From Filimonas lacunae (GTDB lineage: Bacteria > Bacteroidota > Bacteroidia > Chitinophagales > Chitinophagaceae), in assembly GCF_002355595.1 (NCBI RefSeq), contig NZ_AP017422.1, positions 3,720,001-3,784,000 on the forward strand: a stretch of 64,000 nucleotides of DNA. Reading direction: 5' to 3'. Both the position numbers and the translations under genes were made by a program. Below the pieces are notes generated by a model. The model made no database searches, had not been told where the DNA came from, and saw nothing but the letters and a program-made list of their open reading frames with translations. Below are positions 35,886-43,140 of this stretch, in pieces. How positions within the stretch are numbered: position 1 is the stretch's first letter; every line of letters starts with the position of its first letter.

Positions 35886-36626
35886 TTAATCCCTGACTAT
35901 TGTCATCTTCCTTACTTTTGATTGAATACGCTTCACCTTAACCCTAAAGAAATCATAGAACATGGCAATCACCAGAAAACCTGCAGCCAGATAAAAACTA
36001 TGGTACCGCAGTTTGACAAAAACAAAACCTCCAATAATACCACCAGCAAGGAAAAATGTAATAATGATAATCCGTAGTTCAATCTTTCTCCAGATGAAAG
36101 AATAATTTGAGGTGGGCTTGAGTAAGGCAGCAGCCAAATCAATACCCAGATCGGTAAACATACCTGTAAGGTGTGTAGTTCTGACAACAGAGCCGGATAC
36201 AATGGATACAAGCGCGTTCTGCATGCCCATAGCAAAAAGCAGGCTGCCGGCAAAATATTCCGTTTTCACAATAGTGTTATCAAAACTATATCCGAAGTAT
36301 CCAACGAGGACCAGGATGATTATTTCTACAATAACGGGTATGGAATAAGCATAAGGGTTATCATGACCCGCTTTTGAAATATAAAGACTAGACAGGAATG
36401 CGCCTGCAAGGAACAATATTAACCAAAGACCTATCATGCGGACAGAACGAAGATCTCCTTCCGTTAACTTTACAGCCAGTAAGGCTGCATGGCCTGTAAC
36501 ATTGGTAGTAAGTACCATGAAACCCAGGAAACCGGAAGCATTGACAAACCCTGCGGTTAAACAGAGCAACATGGCCAAACGGATATTGTGCCTGAAAGTT
36601 CTTTTTTGTCCTCTATGCCTGAACAT
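35886..36626 (-). CDS. DUF1275 (YoaK-like) membrane protein
   Basis: 246 aa with about six hydrophobic segments. The N-terminal LCLTAGFVNASGFLGFM and the TTNVTGHAALLAV loop match the DUF1275/YoaK pattern AGxVDAxGFL...MTGN. A later FAMGMQNALVSIVSGSVVRTTHLTGMFTDLG block matches the second repeat of the family. The function of the family is not established. Its 3' end abuts the IS66 remnant on the opposite strand. Confidence 0.85.
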   Translation of the reverse strand: MFRHRGQKRTFRHNIRLAMLLCLTAGFVNASGFLGFMVLTTNVTGHAALLAVKLTEGDLRSVRMIGLWLILFLAGAFLSSLYISKAGHDNPYAYSIPVIVEIIILVLVGYFGYSFDNTIVKTEYFAGSLLFAMGMQNALVSIVSGSVVRTTHLTGMFTDLGIDLAAALLKPTSNYSFIWRKIELRIIIITFFLAGGIIGGFVFVKLRYHSFYLAAGFLVIAMFYDFFRVKVKRIQSKVRKMTIVRD

Positions 36627-36659
36627 CTGTGGTTAAGTCAGCTTTACAACAGTAAAAAA

Positions 36660-36944
36660 TCAAAGATATTTTTTTAGAACCAGGATAGTATCATCCTCTG
36701 CTTGTGCCCAGTTTTTGAAAATAGGGCTATCAATCGGTTCAAATATTTCTATTTGATTGGGTTCGCCAGGTAGTTGATAAAACGGTTCCAGGATAATATA
36801 GCTGGTAGAGATATAATCCGTTCTGCCATCAGAAGTCAATGCCTTCACCTGCAGATAGGCATATCCTTTTTCTTTCAGGATTTGCCATATCTGCATGGTG
36901 AATAGGACACTTGAGGGGATTCTTATATCATTTATCTTTCGCAT
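36660..36944 (-). CDS. Hypothetical protein
   Basis: 94 aa, not recognised. It starts MRKINDIRIPSSVLFTMQIW and has no signal peptide or membrane segment. The composition is ordinary for a small globular protein, with acidic C-terminal half (IEIFEPIDSP, AQAEDD). It is 33 bp upstream of the DUF1275 gene on the same strand and 18 bp after another possible small gene, so the three may be one transcript. Confidence 0.45.
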   Translation of the reverse strand: MRKINDIRIPSSVLFTMQIWQILKEKGYAYLQVKALTSDGRTDYISTSYIILEPFYQLPGEPNQIEIFEPIDSPIFKNWAQAEDDTILVLKKYL

Positions 36945-36962
36945 GGTTGTATACTTGCTGGC

Positions 36963-37106
36963 TTAGCTGTGTGAGACCACTGCAAAGGCCGGCTTTAGCC
37001 TTGTAAACTCTATCCTGGCCAACTTGATATTATTCCATTGCTGTGAATCCACTTCAATGGGACTGAATGTATCAGATATAGATAATTCCATTGTTTTTAA
37101 TTTCAT
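36963..37106 (-). CDS. Possible small protein, 47 aa
   Basis: The open frame runs from 37169, but the ATG at 37106 (MKLKTMELSISDTF) gives a more natural start. No family is recognised. It lies between the methyltransferase stop and the 94-aa hypothetical gene on the same strand. The short length leaves real doubt that it is coding. Confidence 0.3.
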   Translation of the reverse strand: MKLKTMELSISDTFSPIEVDSQQWNNIKLARIEFTRLKPAFAVVSHS

Positions 37107-37171
37107 TGTACGATAAATATTAGGTTGCTGACAAGAAGCAACGAATCCTGAACATTTACATTGCAACACAC

Positions 37172-37774
37172 TTATTCTGTTTTAATCCAGCAGTTATATA
37201 ATATAGCAAGATCATTTTCAACTACCTGGTATCCTGAAGGAATTTCCTCAAATAAACTCTGATAAGTTACCAGGCGGGTGCCAGGAGGTCTTGTCTCCAA
37301 CATTTTATACAGGTAACCTGTATAGTAATTATATAAACTTTCAGAGTGGTCAATATAGTCATCAATCCAATCTTGCTCACCTGTGAGGTTCTCATAAAAA
37401 GAATTAAAGAAATAGAAATGATCAAACTCAGAAAAATCCAGTTGAGTGAAATTGGCATTAATGAATGTCACATTTTGAATGCCTAATAACTGCTGCGTTT
37501 CTTTGGCAATTTCTACCAGACTACTCCTTTGTTCTACCCCAAAAAAATGACTATCTCTGTAATAATGGCCTGCATTCAAACAAAACTTTCCCACTCCGGA
37601 ACCTATGTCAAGTACACAGGAGCCAGGGATTTCTGCTAAAAACGAAGCAGCCTTTTTAGCTACTTCTACAGATGTCCAGTGTGATTTGGATAAACGACGA
37701 ATTTCTCGTGGATATACATCATCAAAGCTTACGTCAGTAGAAAAAACGCTTGTGTCTTTGATTTCATTTGTCAT
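37172..37774 (-). CDS. Class I SAM-dependent methyltransferase
   Basis: 200 aa from the ATG at 37774. The frame is open to an ATG at 37807, but a TAACTTTG promoter box on this strand at 37819-37812 would put transcription start close to or past that codon, which favours 37774. Motif I is VLDIGSGVGKFC, and an acidic residue at the end of the next strand (FFGVEQR) fits SAM ribose binding. The substrate is unknown. It is transcribed divergently from a Crp/Fnr regulator with a palindromic site between them, so it is a candidate target of that regulator. Confidence 0.8.
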   Translation of the reverse strand: MTNEIKDTSVFSTDVSFDDVYPREIRRLSKSHWTSVEVAKKAASFLAEIPGSCVLDIGSGVGKFCLNAGHYYRDSHFFGVEQRSSLVEIAKETQQLLGIQNVTFINANFTQLDFSEFDHFYFFNSFYENLTGEQDWIDDYIDHSESLYNYYTGYLYKMLETRPPGTRLVTYQSLFEEIPSGYQVVENDLAILYNCWIKTE

Positions 37775-37811
37775 AATGTTTTGCCTCACATTACCTGCCT
37801 GTATCATTCTG

Positions 37812-37819
37812 CAAAGTTA
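37812..37819 (-). promoter_or_regulatory. Bacteroidota -7 box TAACTTTG for the methyltransferase
   Basis: On the minus strand the bases read TAACTTTG, an exact match to TAnnTTTG. No clear -33 TTTG was seen. It lies about 38 bp before the chosen start at 37774. Confidence 0.45.
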
Positions 37820-37836
37820 TTTTTATATCTTTTCGG

Positions 37837-37844
37837 TAACTTTG
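37837..37844 (+). promoter_or_regulatory. Bacteroidota -7 box TAACTTTG for the Crp/Fnr gene
   Basis: TAACTTTG on the plus strand is an exact match to TAnnTTTG and forms part of a short palindrome TAACTT-TGT-AAGTTA. The palindromic site at 37861-37880 begins 16 bp downstream, where a bound regulator would block initiation or elongation. Confidence 0.45.
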
Positions 37845-37860
37845 TAAGTTATCAATCGGA

Positions 37861-37880
37861 AAGTTGATAAAAATCAACTT
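37861..37880. promoter_or_regulatory. Crp/Fnr-type operator palindrome
   Basis: AAGTTGATAAAAATCAACTT is a perfect 8+4+8 palindrome containing TTGATN4ATCAA, the consensus of FNR-type sites. It lies 23 bp before the start of a Crp/Fnr gene and between two divergent promoters. The position downstream of the plus-strand -7 box suggests autorepression. Confidence 0.7.
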
Positions 37881-37903
37881 TTTGTGAACGAATATCCCGG
37901 AGT

Positions 37904-38611
37904 ATGAGCTTAAAAGGTATTTTCCCTATAGATAAGTGGATCTTTCAGTCCAGTTCGGTATTGGATAGTTTATCTATCGAAGAAATGGAAAGGCTTTCTG
38001 TAAATATGATAGAGCAGCCATACCAAAAAGGACAAATGATCTTCCGGGAAAATAGTTATGCTTCCGGCATCTACTTTATCAAACAGGGAAAGGTAAAAAA
38101 ATACAAGCAGGATAAGGGAGGAAACGAACAAATCATTTATGTAGCCAATGCCGGTGAAATGATCGGGTACCATGCGGTTTTATCCAGTGAAACTTATCCG
38201 GACTCAGCCGCCGCACTAGAGGATAGTTCTATTGCGTTTATCCCCAAAGAAGATTTTCTTTTAGCAGTGGAACGGTCCCCTAACTTGTCTAATCACCTGT
38301 TAAAAGCACTTAGCCATGAATACAAGGTGCTTGCAAACAGTATTTCCATTGTTGCCAGGCACTCGGTAAGAGAGCGGCTGGCCATTTCGCTGATTGTTTT
38401 GAGAGAGAAATATAAGCTTCCTGAATTAGATACAGATAACATTGAAATTAATATCCCGCGCAAGGATTTGGCCAGCATGGCCGCTACAACAGAAGAAAAC
38501 GTGGTTCGCCTGCTGAAAGAACTCAAAATGGAAGGAATTGTTGAAACACAAGGCAGGAAGATAAAAATAATGGACATTAAAGCACTTATAAAGATAACAA
38601 ATTACCGGTAA
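37904..38611 (+). CDS. Crp/Fnr-family transcriptional regulator
   Basis: 235 aa. The cyclic-nucleotide-binding-like sensor domain spans about 20-140 (GQMIFRENSYASGIYFIKQGKVKKY). A long helix and a C-terminal winged helix follow with IPRKDLASMAATTEENVVRLLKEL as recognition helix region. The E..R spacing in EENVVR agrees with FNR/Crp recognition of TTGAT half-sites, and such a site lies just upstream. No N-terminal cysteine cluster is present, so it is not an oxygen-sensing [4Fe-4S] FNR. The signal is unknown. Confidence 0.9.
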   Translation: MSLKGIFPIDKWIFQSSSVLDSLSIEEMERLSVNMIEQPYQKGQMIFRENSYASGIYFIKQGKVKKYKQDKGGNEQIIYVANAGEMIGYHAVLSSETYPDSAAALEDSSIAFIPKEDFLLAVERSPNLSNHLLKALSHEYKVLANSISIVARHSVRERLAISLIVLREKYKLPELDTDNIEINIPRKDLASMAATTEENVVRLLKELKMEGIVETQGRKIKIMDIKALIKITNYR

Positions 38612-38689
38612 GTGTTATAGTCATTCATCCCTGAAAGAACATTTTATATCCTGAACATATTAAGGCACTATCGAAGAACACCCGCTTTT

Positions 38690-39100
38690 TTATTTTATCA
38701 TTGTTGCAAGCGTTCCGAAAAAGTTACAGAGGTTGTGTGATACTATAGCCAATAAGATACTCCTGCTTTTGAAAGTTATCCATCCCCACACATACCCCGC
38801 CAATGCAGTTTGCAGAAAATAAAAAGGATCAAAGTGAATGGAATAATGCGCTCCTACCGTTACTGCATGGGAACATCCAAAAAGCACAGCCGTAATCCCT
38901 ATAGCAGGACTGCCGATCAAGGCAATACGCTCTTTCAACGCGGTTAATAAAAGCCCTAAAAGAACACCTCTAAACATCATTTCCTCATCAATGCCCGGCA
39001 GTAAAAGCTGAAAAAGTAATGTTTCCCTATCCCACTTAGCATGCCCTGATAGCCCCCAAACCAGTGTGGACAATACAATCATCAACACAGCAACCAGCAA
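38690..39100 (-). CDS. Short CPBP (CAAX-like) intramembrane protease, probably 5'-damaged
   Basis: 136 aa if started at TTG 39100, or 130 aa from ATG 39082. The core motifs are present: DEEMMFRG (motif 1 Glu-Glu and Arg), LFGCSHA (motif 2 His) and VSHNLCN (motif 3 His, Asn). The usual N-terminal membrane helices are missing. The same frame continues upstream to an ATG at 39268 (MHTLTLAANKTRK) but is cut by a TAA at 39149-39151. Either the gene has been broken by a stop or a short form is made. The 310 bp upstream (39101-39412) hold nothing else recognisable. Confidence 0.6.
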   Translation of the reverse strand: MLVAVLMIVLSTLVWGLSGHAKWDRETLLFQLLLPGIDEEMMFRGVLLGLLLTALKERIALIGSPAIGITAVLFGCSHAVTVGAHYSIHFDPFYFLQTALAGYVWGWITFKSRSILLAIVSHNLCNFFGTLATMIK

Positions 39101-39412
39101 AGCGCTTTTACTTCCCTGCTTGCTTTGCCGAAGTGAGAAAAAGTCATTTTATACAAAATACCGTTTCCACAACCACCACGCGCCCAACAGCTTTCTTTTG
39201 AATAAAAGCGGTAAAGCACCGGACATAATTTTCCGAGTTTTGTTTGCGGCCAGAGTTAAAGTATGCATACAGCATCACGTTTTATTGGGTTGACAATAAT
39301 ATAAATTAGTGAAAACTATATACGGGGAGACGGACAAGAATACAGTACGAATATGTATATAAATATTTAATCAAACAACCTTTCCAATATTTTTATTTTC
39401 AAATCTATACTA

Positions 39413-39667
39413 TTAGCAGTTTAGTCTTCTCACTACACACTCAACGAAATCAACACGCGCATGAGGAGGATTGGTTGAATTGCAGCAGGCAGCGATTGCC
39501 ATTCGTATTGCAGTGTCTGTCTTATATGGAAAATGTTTCCTTAGTTTATTTACCAGGTAATTCACCTCCCAGCTTTCAGTACATGAAAATTGAGACCGAT
39601 CCTGATAACCTATAATTTTGCGGTTATCATATTCCGACCAATCTTCGTTTAATACAGGATGTGCCAT
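39413..39667 (-). CDS. Hypothetical protein with conserved cysteines
   Basis: 84 aa from the ATG at 39667 (MAHPVLNEDWSEYDNRK). A longer form from a GTG at 39751 would overlap the next gene. It contains SCTESWEVNYLVNKLRKHFP and a C-terminal AACCNSTNPPHARVDFVECVV block, which looks like a small helical domain with several Cys. I recall similar short unknown proteins in Bacteroidota but cannot name a family. It follows the secreted Cys-rich gene on the same strand. Confidence 0.55.
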   Translation of the reverse strand: MAHPVLNEDWSEYDNRKIIGYQDRSQFSCTESWEVNYLVNKLRKHFPYKTDTAIRMAIAACCNSTNPPHARVDFVECVVRRLNC

Positions 39668-39698
39668 TTTAATGTATTTTAGGTTTATAAAAGATATT

Positions 39699-39917
39699 TC
39701 AGGGCACAGACCTTTCCATGCTACAGAGTGTTCGGTTACTGCTTTTTGCACTATCCAATGTTGTTTTAATAATCCTGTAATTACAGTGGTTTAAGCCACC
39801 ACAATCCGAACGGAAATGGTATCTCCTGGCGGTGGGACTATCACACATATAAACCGTAGTAGTATCAGCGCATCTGACTCCATTAAAGAGTAGTGCGGCA
39901 AACAGAAAAGTTTTCAT
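39699..39917 (-). CDS. Small secreted cysteine-rich protein
   Basis: 72 aa. Signal peptide MKTFLFAALLFNGVRCA, then VYMCDSPTARRYHFRSDCGGLNHC and TLCSMERS. The spacing Cys..YHF..DCxGLxxC...LC resembles a small family of Bacteroidota proteins that may bind a metal through Cys and His. The function is unknown. It probably shares a transcript with the 84-aa gene downstream. Confidence 0.65.
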   Translation of the reverse strand: MKTFLFAALLFNGVRCADTTTVYMCDSPTARRYHFRSDCGGLNHCNYRIIKTTLDSAKSSNRTLCSMERSVP

Positions 39918-39977
39918 GTATAGGGCGAATAGTTAATAAATCTGATAGCAAGTATAATTACAAAGATGAAAAAAAGT

Positions 39978-39997
39978 CCCGCTAAAAAGCGGGCTTT
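39978..39997. terminator. Terminator-like hairpin
   Basis: CCCGCT (39978-39983), loop AAAA, AGCGGG (39988-39993), followed by CTTTT and preceded by a run of A, so it can work in both directions. It lies after the minus-strand two-component operon, about 225 bp past the regulator stop codon. Confidence 0.6.
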
Positions 39998-40185
39998 TGC
40001 TCAACTTGTAAAGCAGGGTCTAGGGAAACGGACGCACGTATATATAAAACTCCCCCTTTTATATAATGATAATACACTTCGTGCTCAGCATTGCCCCGTG
40101 CTTCTGTTGATACGTAATGTTTCTGTTTCAAGAAAAAGTGATTTATTGTTACAAGTCAAAAGTATATGGCATAGAACGATTTTTT

Positions 40186-40201
40186 TTACGGGAACCCGTA
40201 A
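40186..40201. repeat. 16-nt palindrome, copy 1
   Basis: TTACGGGAACCCGTAA. The same sequence in opposite orientation occurs at 45763-45778. Here it sits 22 bp after the response-regulator stop codon, inside a wider imperfect dyad whose arms are CGATTTTTT and AAAAAATCG, so it may also act as a terminator. Confidence 0.6.
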
Positions 40202-40222
40202 ACCGAAAAAATCGCGGATAAA

Positions 40223-40891
40223 TCAAATAATCCCATTGTCCTTACAAAAAGCAACCAATTGCTCATTATTACCCACCCCTAATGACTCCTTAATAGTGTT
40301 AAGCCGTTTTTCAATACTACTTAAACCCGAAGGGGTTATTTTCTTCTCTTTCAAACACTCCGGCATATCTTTTTGACGAATACCCTGTGACAATAGTGTT
40401 ATAATAATTATATCATACGAGGTAAAATCATGCGCATTCATCTGTTTTACTCCCTGCATCAGCTGCCGGGGAAAATAGCGCAGATTTTTACCAATAGTCT
40501 CTAAAGCCTGTTTGAGTTCGCGGGAATCGTTTCTGGCCTTACGCACATAACCATCTATGTCATGGCCATGTAACTTTTCTATAACAGCAGGCTTATTTTC
40601 TGCTGAAAAAACCAATATTTTCAAATCTGGCTGTACCTGACGGGCAGCTGCTATCAAATCCTCCCCACCGGAAAGTTGTTGCGGTATGTGGTCTTTTTCA
40701 AAATAGAGGTCTGTAATAAGCAGATCGTACGACTGGTTACGTTGCAGTTCCCTTTGTATCTTCAACAATGCTTCATCACAATAGGCCGCATATTGCACGT
40801 CAGTTATATTCAAGTCCTCCAGCGTTTTTTGAACAGAGATATTAACAATCTCATGATCTTCGGCAATAAGTACTTTTTTTATCATTTTCAT
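40223..40891 (-). CDS. Response regulator, receiver plus C-terminal HTH-like domain
   Basis: 222 aa. The receiver domain has IAEDHE acidic residues, phospho-acceptor Asp in DLLITDLYF (about residue 61) and VFSAENK. The C-terminal part (about 155-222) looks like a divergent LuxR/NarL-type helix-turn-helix (ITLLSQGIRQKDMPECL, then LSSIEKRLNTIKESLG). The start codon directly follows the stop of the kinase gene upstream, so the pair is co-translated. It likely regulates genes of this region, but the targets are not evident. Confidence 0.85.
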   Translation of the reverse strand: MKMIKKVLIAEDHEIVNISVQKTLEDLNITDVQYAAYCDEALLKIQRELQRNQSYDLLITDLYFEKDHIPQQLSGGEDLIAAARQVQPDLKILVFSAENKPAVIEKLHGHDIDGYVRKARNDSRELKQALETIGKNLRYFPRQLMQGVKQMNAHDFTSYDIIIITLLSQGIRQKDMPECLKEKKITPSGLSSIEKRLNTIKESLGVGNNEQLVAFCKDNGII

Positions 40892-42562
40892 CTAAGTGAT
40901 TGGAAAAGAAACGTGGATTTTTACACCTTTATCGGGTTGTTCAAAAATAAAGCGTCCCCCAATGCTGCGAATACGGTTTTCCGTATTCGTAAATCCATTT
41001 CCATAAGTGAAATCACGCCTGAATCCTATCCCATCATCTTTATAAGTAATGATGATATAATTATCCTGCCGTTCAAACTTCACTACCACGTTTTGCGCCT
41101 GGCTATGTTTATTCATATTTACCATCCATTCCTGTAAAATATGCTTTACCTCATGTTTGGCTGTACTATCTACACCCGTCCATAAACCACTATTATTGCC
41201 TACTATCATTATTTTAGTAGCAGGTGTGGCAAAAGAGGTAATCAACCCCGCCAACTCCTCATAAAAATTCTGATGCAGCTGCTCCGGCTGTTCATAGGAT
41301 ATGTCACGCGATTGTTCGTAAAGACCCTCTATCCTGTCCAGTAAATGCTCTTTATCTATTCCCTGTTTATGCTCCATTTCCATCATGATAAGGTACAGCC
41401 CATTCGCTACCACATCATGTACTTTCTGAGATGTTTGTAACCGGTTTTCACGAATGGCCGTCTGCGTTTCCCAAAGCATTTTTTGTTTTCGTTTTTTATA
41501 CCAGGTAATAGTAATTACAACAGCTGATACAATAAATACTAATATTACTATCAGCAATAAACGCTGGTGAGCTACCTGAAGCTTTCTTTCCGTATTCTCC
41601 TGCTGTAACTTCAGATTTTCCATTTTATTTTTCCCTACCTCATAACGTATCAATGCGAACTGATTCTTGGCTGTGTTCCAGGCATTTTGTAGACTGTCAC
41701 TTAGAAATTGATACCGCGAAAAGTATTGCTTTGCCATTTGAGGAGAACCAAGCATAATTAATTTTTGCAATGCTTCTAATTCGTCATTGGGGTTGTTGAT
41801 TTGCCGCGTAATGGAATACATTTTATCAGCATATATAAAGGCAGAGTCGGGATGAGAATTCTTATAATAATCAGACAGATGTGCGTAACTGGCATTTTGC
41901 CCCCAGAGGTCGCCCTCTTTCTGCCGCATTTGTAAAGCAGCTAGCAATTCAGGAGCAGCATCATAATCCGGATTTTGTAACCATCTTGTTTTGGCCAGGT
42001 TAGAAATTACCCTCGCATATTCTTTTGTATCTGTTTTGCTTTTATTAAGAATAGAAAGATAGAGGCTTATGGCCTGGTTGAAATTCTTCTTTTTTTGATA
42101 AACAACTGCCTTGTTATTTAATACCACCCTTTGATATCCTGAATCTTTGGCAAACCTGATTGCCAGATCGTAATATTTAATGGCATCATCAAAATGCTTT
42201 AGCTCTAAACTAACACTTCCTAGTTCGTTGTAATCAGCAGCAAGGCAGGAGTGATCCCTTTCTTTATTCTCATTCAAGTATGTTAACGACGTAAGCAGGC
42301 TTTCCTGGCTACCCCAATAATCTCCAACCGAAGATTGAAGCACTGACATATTATTATATGCCATAGCTACCAATACACTATCCTTACCATTGACCACTAC
42401 ATTATTGTAGTAATAAAAGGCAGAATCATTGTTAACATATAAAAAGGAGTCCGCTTTTTTATAATCCGCATTTTCCTTCACCCGTTCAATGGTAACCGTT
42501 TTTGGGGTACACGCGTACCAGAGGGTTGCAAACATGAATACAAAACAGGGTAAATTTCTCAA
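40892..42562 (-). CDS. TPR-containing sensor histidine kinase (NarX/HisKA_3-like)
   Basis: 556 aa. The N-terminal signal or lipoprotein signal (FATLWYAC, Cys18) is followed by TPR repeats in the periplasm (about 30-290), then a membrane helix (LLLIVILVFIVSAVVITITW, about 335-354) and the kinase core. The H box is QKVHDVVANGLYLIMMEME, and the ATPase has DDGIGF and GNGFTNTENRIRSIGG. This layout is common in Bacteroidota kinases that pair with LuxR-type regulators. The partner is the next gene, directly adjacent. Confidence 0.88.
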   Translation of the reverse strand: MRNLPCFVFMFATLWYACTPKTVTIERVKENADYKKADSFLYVNNDSAFYYYNNVVVNGKDSVLVAMAYNNMSVLQSSVGDYWGSQESLLTSLTYLNENKERDHSCLAADYNELGSVSLELKHFDDAIKYYDLAIRFAKDSGYQRVVLNNKAVVYQKKKNFNQAISLYLSILNKSKTDTKEYARVISNLAKTRWLQNPDYDAAPELLAALQMRQKEGDLWGQNASYAHLSDYYKNSHPDSAFIYADKMYSITRQINNPNDELEALQKLIMLGSPQMAKQYFSRYQFLSDSLQNAWNTAKNQFALIRYEVGKNKMENLKLQQENTERKLQVAHQRLLLIVILVFIVSAVVITITWYKKRKQKMLWETQTAIRENRLQTSQKVHDVVANGLYLIMMEMEHKQGIDKEHLLDRIEGLYEQSRDISYEQPEQLHQNFYEELAGLITSFATPATKIMIVGNNSGLWTGVDSTAKHEVKHILQEWMVNMNKHSQAQNVVVKFERQDNYIIITYKDDGIGFRRDFTYGNGFTNTENRIRSIGGRFIFEQPDKGVKIHVSFPIT

Positions 42563-42590
42563 AATGGCTATTTACACTAAAAATAAAAAA

Positions 42591-42618
42591 AATAAGGCAA
42601 GATTTCTCTTGCCTTATT
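42591..42618 (-). terminator. Terminator between lipopeptide gene and kinase
   Basis: AATAAGGCAAGA (42591-42602) and its perfect complement TCTTGCCTTATT (42607-42618) with a 4-base loop. On the minus strand it is followed by TTTTTTATTTT. It ends the small gene at 42637-42780 just before the kinase gene, or attenuates read-through into it. Confidence 0.8.
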
Positions 42619-42636
42619 GTGTAAGTATTCATCCTA

Positions 42637-42780
42637 TTACTGCGCCGGTGGTGGCGGTGGTAATTTGGGAGGTATATGCCCCGTTTCGCCACTGGTATCC
42701 TGAGTGGTTACTGTACCGTTATCTCTATTATGGTTAGGGCATACCAATGCCATAAATATTGCAAAAAGAATATGAAACAT
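42637..42780 (-). CDS. Small putative lipoprotein, 47 aa
   Basis: ATG at 42780, TAA at 42637-42639. The N-terminal hydrophobic segment FHILFAIFMALVC ends in a lipobox-like ALVC. The mature part is polar (NHNRDNGTVTTQDTSGETG) and ends in a proline run (PPKLPPPPPAQ). It is followed 19 bp later by a strong terminator, which supports a real transcript. No family recognised. It could be an accessory of the adjacent TPR kinase, but this is only position. Confidence 0.5.
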   Translation of the reverse strand: MFHILFAIFMALVCPNHNRDNGTVTTQDTSGETGHIPPKLPPPPPAQ

Positions 42781-42821
42781 TTTAGTAAGTATGAAATGGT
42801 GAATAAAATCGCTACCGGCTG

Positions 42822-43115
42822 TTATGCTTCCGGCGCGTTGTGCTTGGAGGTGTAAGCAGCGCTACTTACATTTTTTGGGAAGAGAGCGTTTTGAATGTGG
42901 AAGCAGGTAATCGCTTCCCAAAACCAGTTATCCACCACCACATTCTCTACTCGGGTGAAAATCAGTTTCGAACAGTTTGCCTTTAGCCAGGAGGGCATCC
43001 CCTGATTTCCAAACCAAAGGTAGATAGGCGCAAAGCCTTTACTGGCAAACGATTCCGGTAAGTCCGGCAATTCCGGCGTAAATCCGAAAAGACCGGTATG
43101 ATTCCAAAAAAACAT
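42822..43115 (-). CDS. Doubtful open reading frame, 97 aa
   Basis: Open from an ATG at 43115 (MFFWNHTGLFGF). It is rich in Phe, Trp and Asn, with no signal peptide or known motif. The composition differs from its neighbours, and the end (SSAAYTSKHNAPEA) is the sort of string seen in non-coding repeated DNA read as protein. It may be a fossil or part of a genomic repeat rather than a gene. Confidence 0.2.
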   Translation of the reverse strand: MFFWNHTGLFGFTPELPDLPESFASKGFAPIYLWFGNQGMPSWLKANCSKLIFTRVENVVVDNWFWEAITCFHIQNALFPKNVSSAAYTSKHNAPEA

Positions 43116-43140
43116 TTAGATTTACTATATAAATCCTGCT

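Larger units (their letters stand above)
39918..40222. other. 305-bp intergenic region with hairpin and 16-nt palindrome
   Basis: No gene recognised. It holds a terminator-like hairpin (39978-39997) and the first copy of a palindrome repeated at 45763 (40186-40201). The plus-strand open frame 39966-40376 runs antisense into the response regulator and is judged non-coding. Confidence 0.5.

Noticed and set aside
35712-35921. Plus-strand 69-codon frame as a functional gene
   Set aside because: The content is only the tail of an IS66 transposase with no catalytic domain, so it is listed as a pseudogene.
39966-40376. Plus-strand 136-codon frame
   Set aside because: The second half is antisense to the response regulator and the first half has a terminator; no protein-like features.
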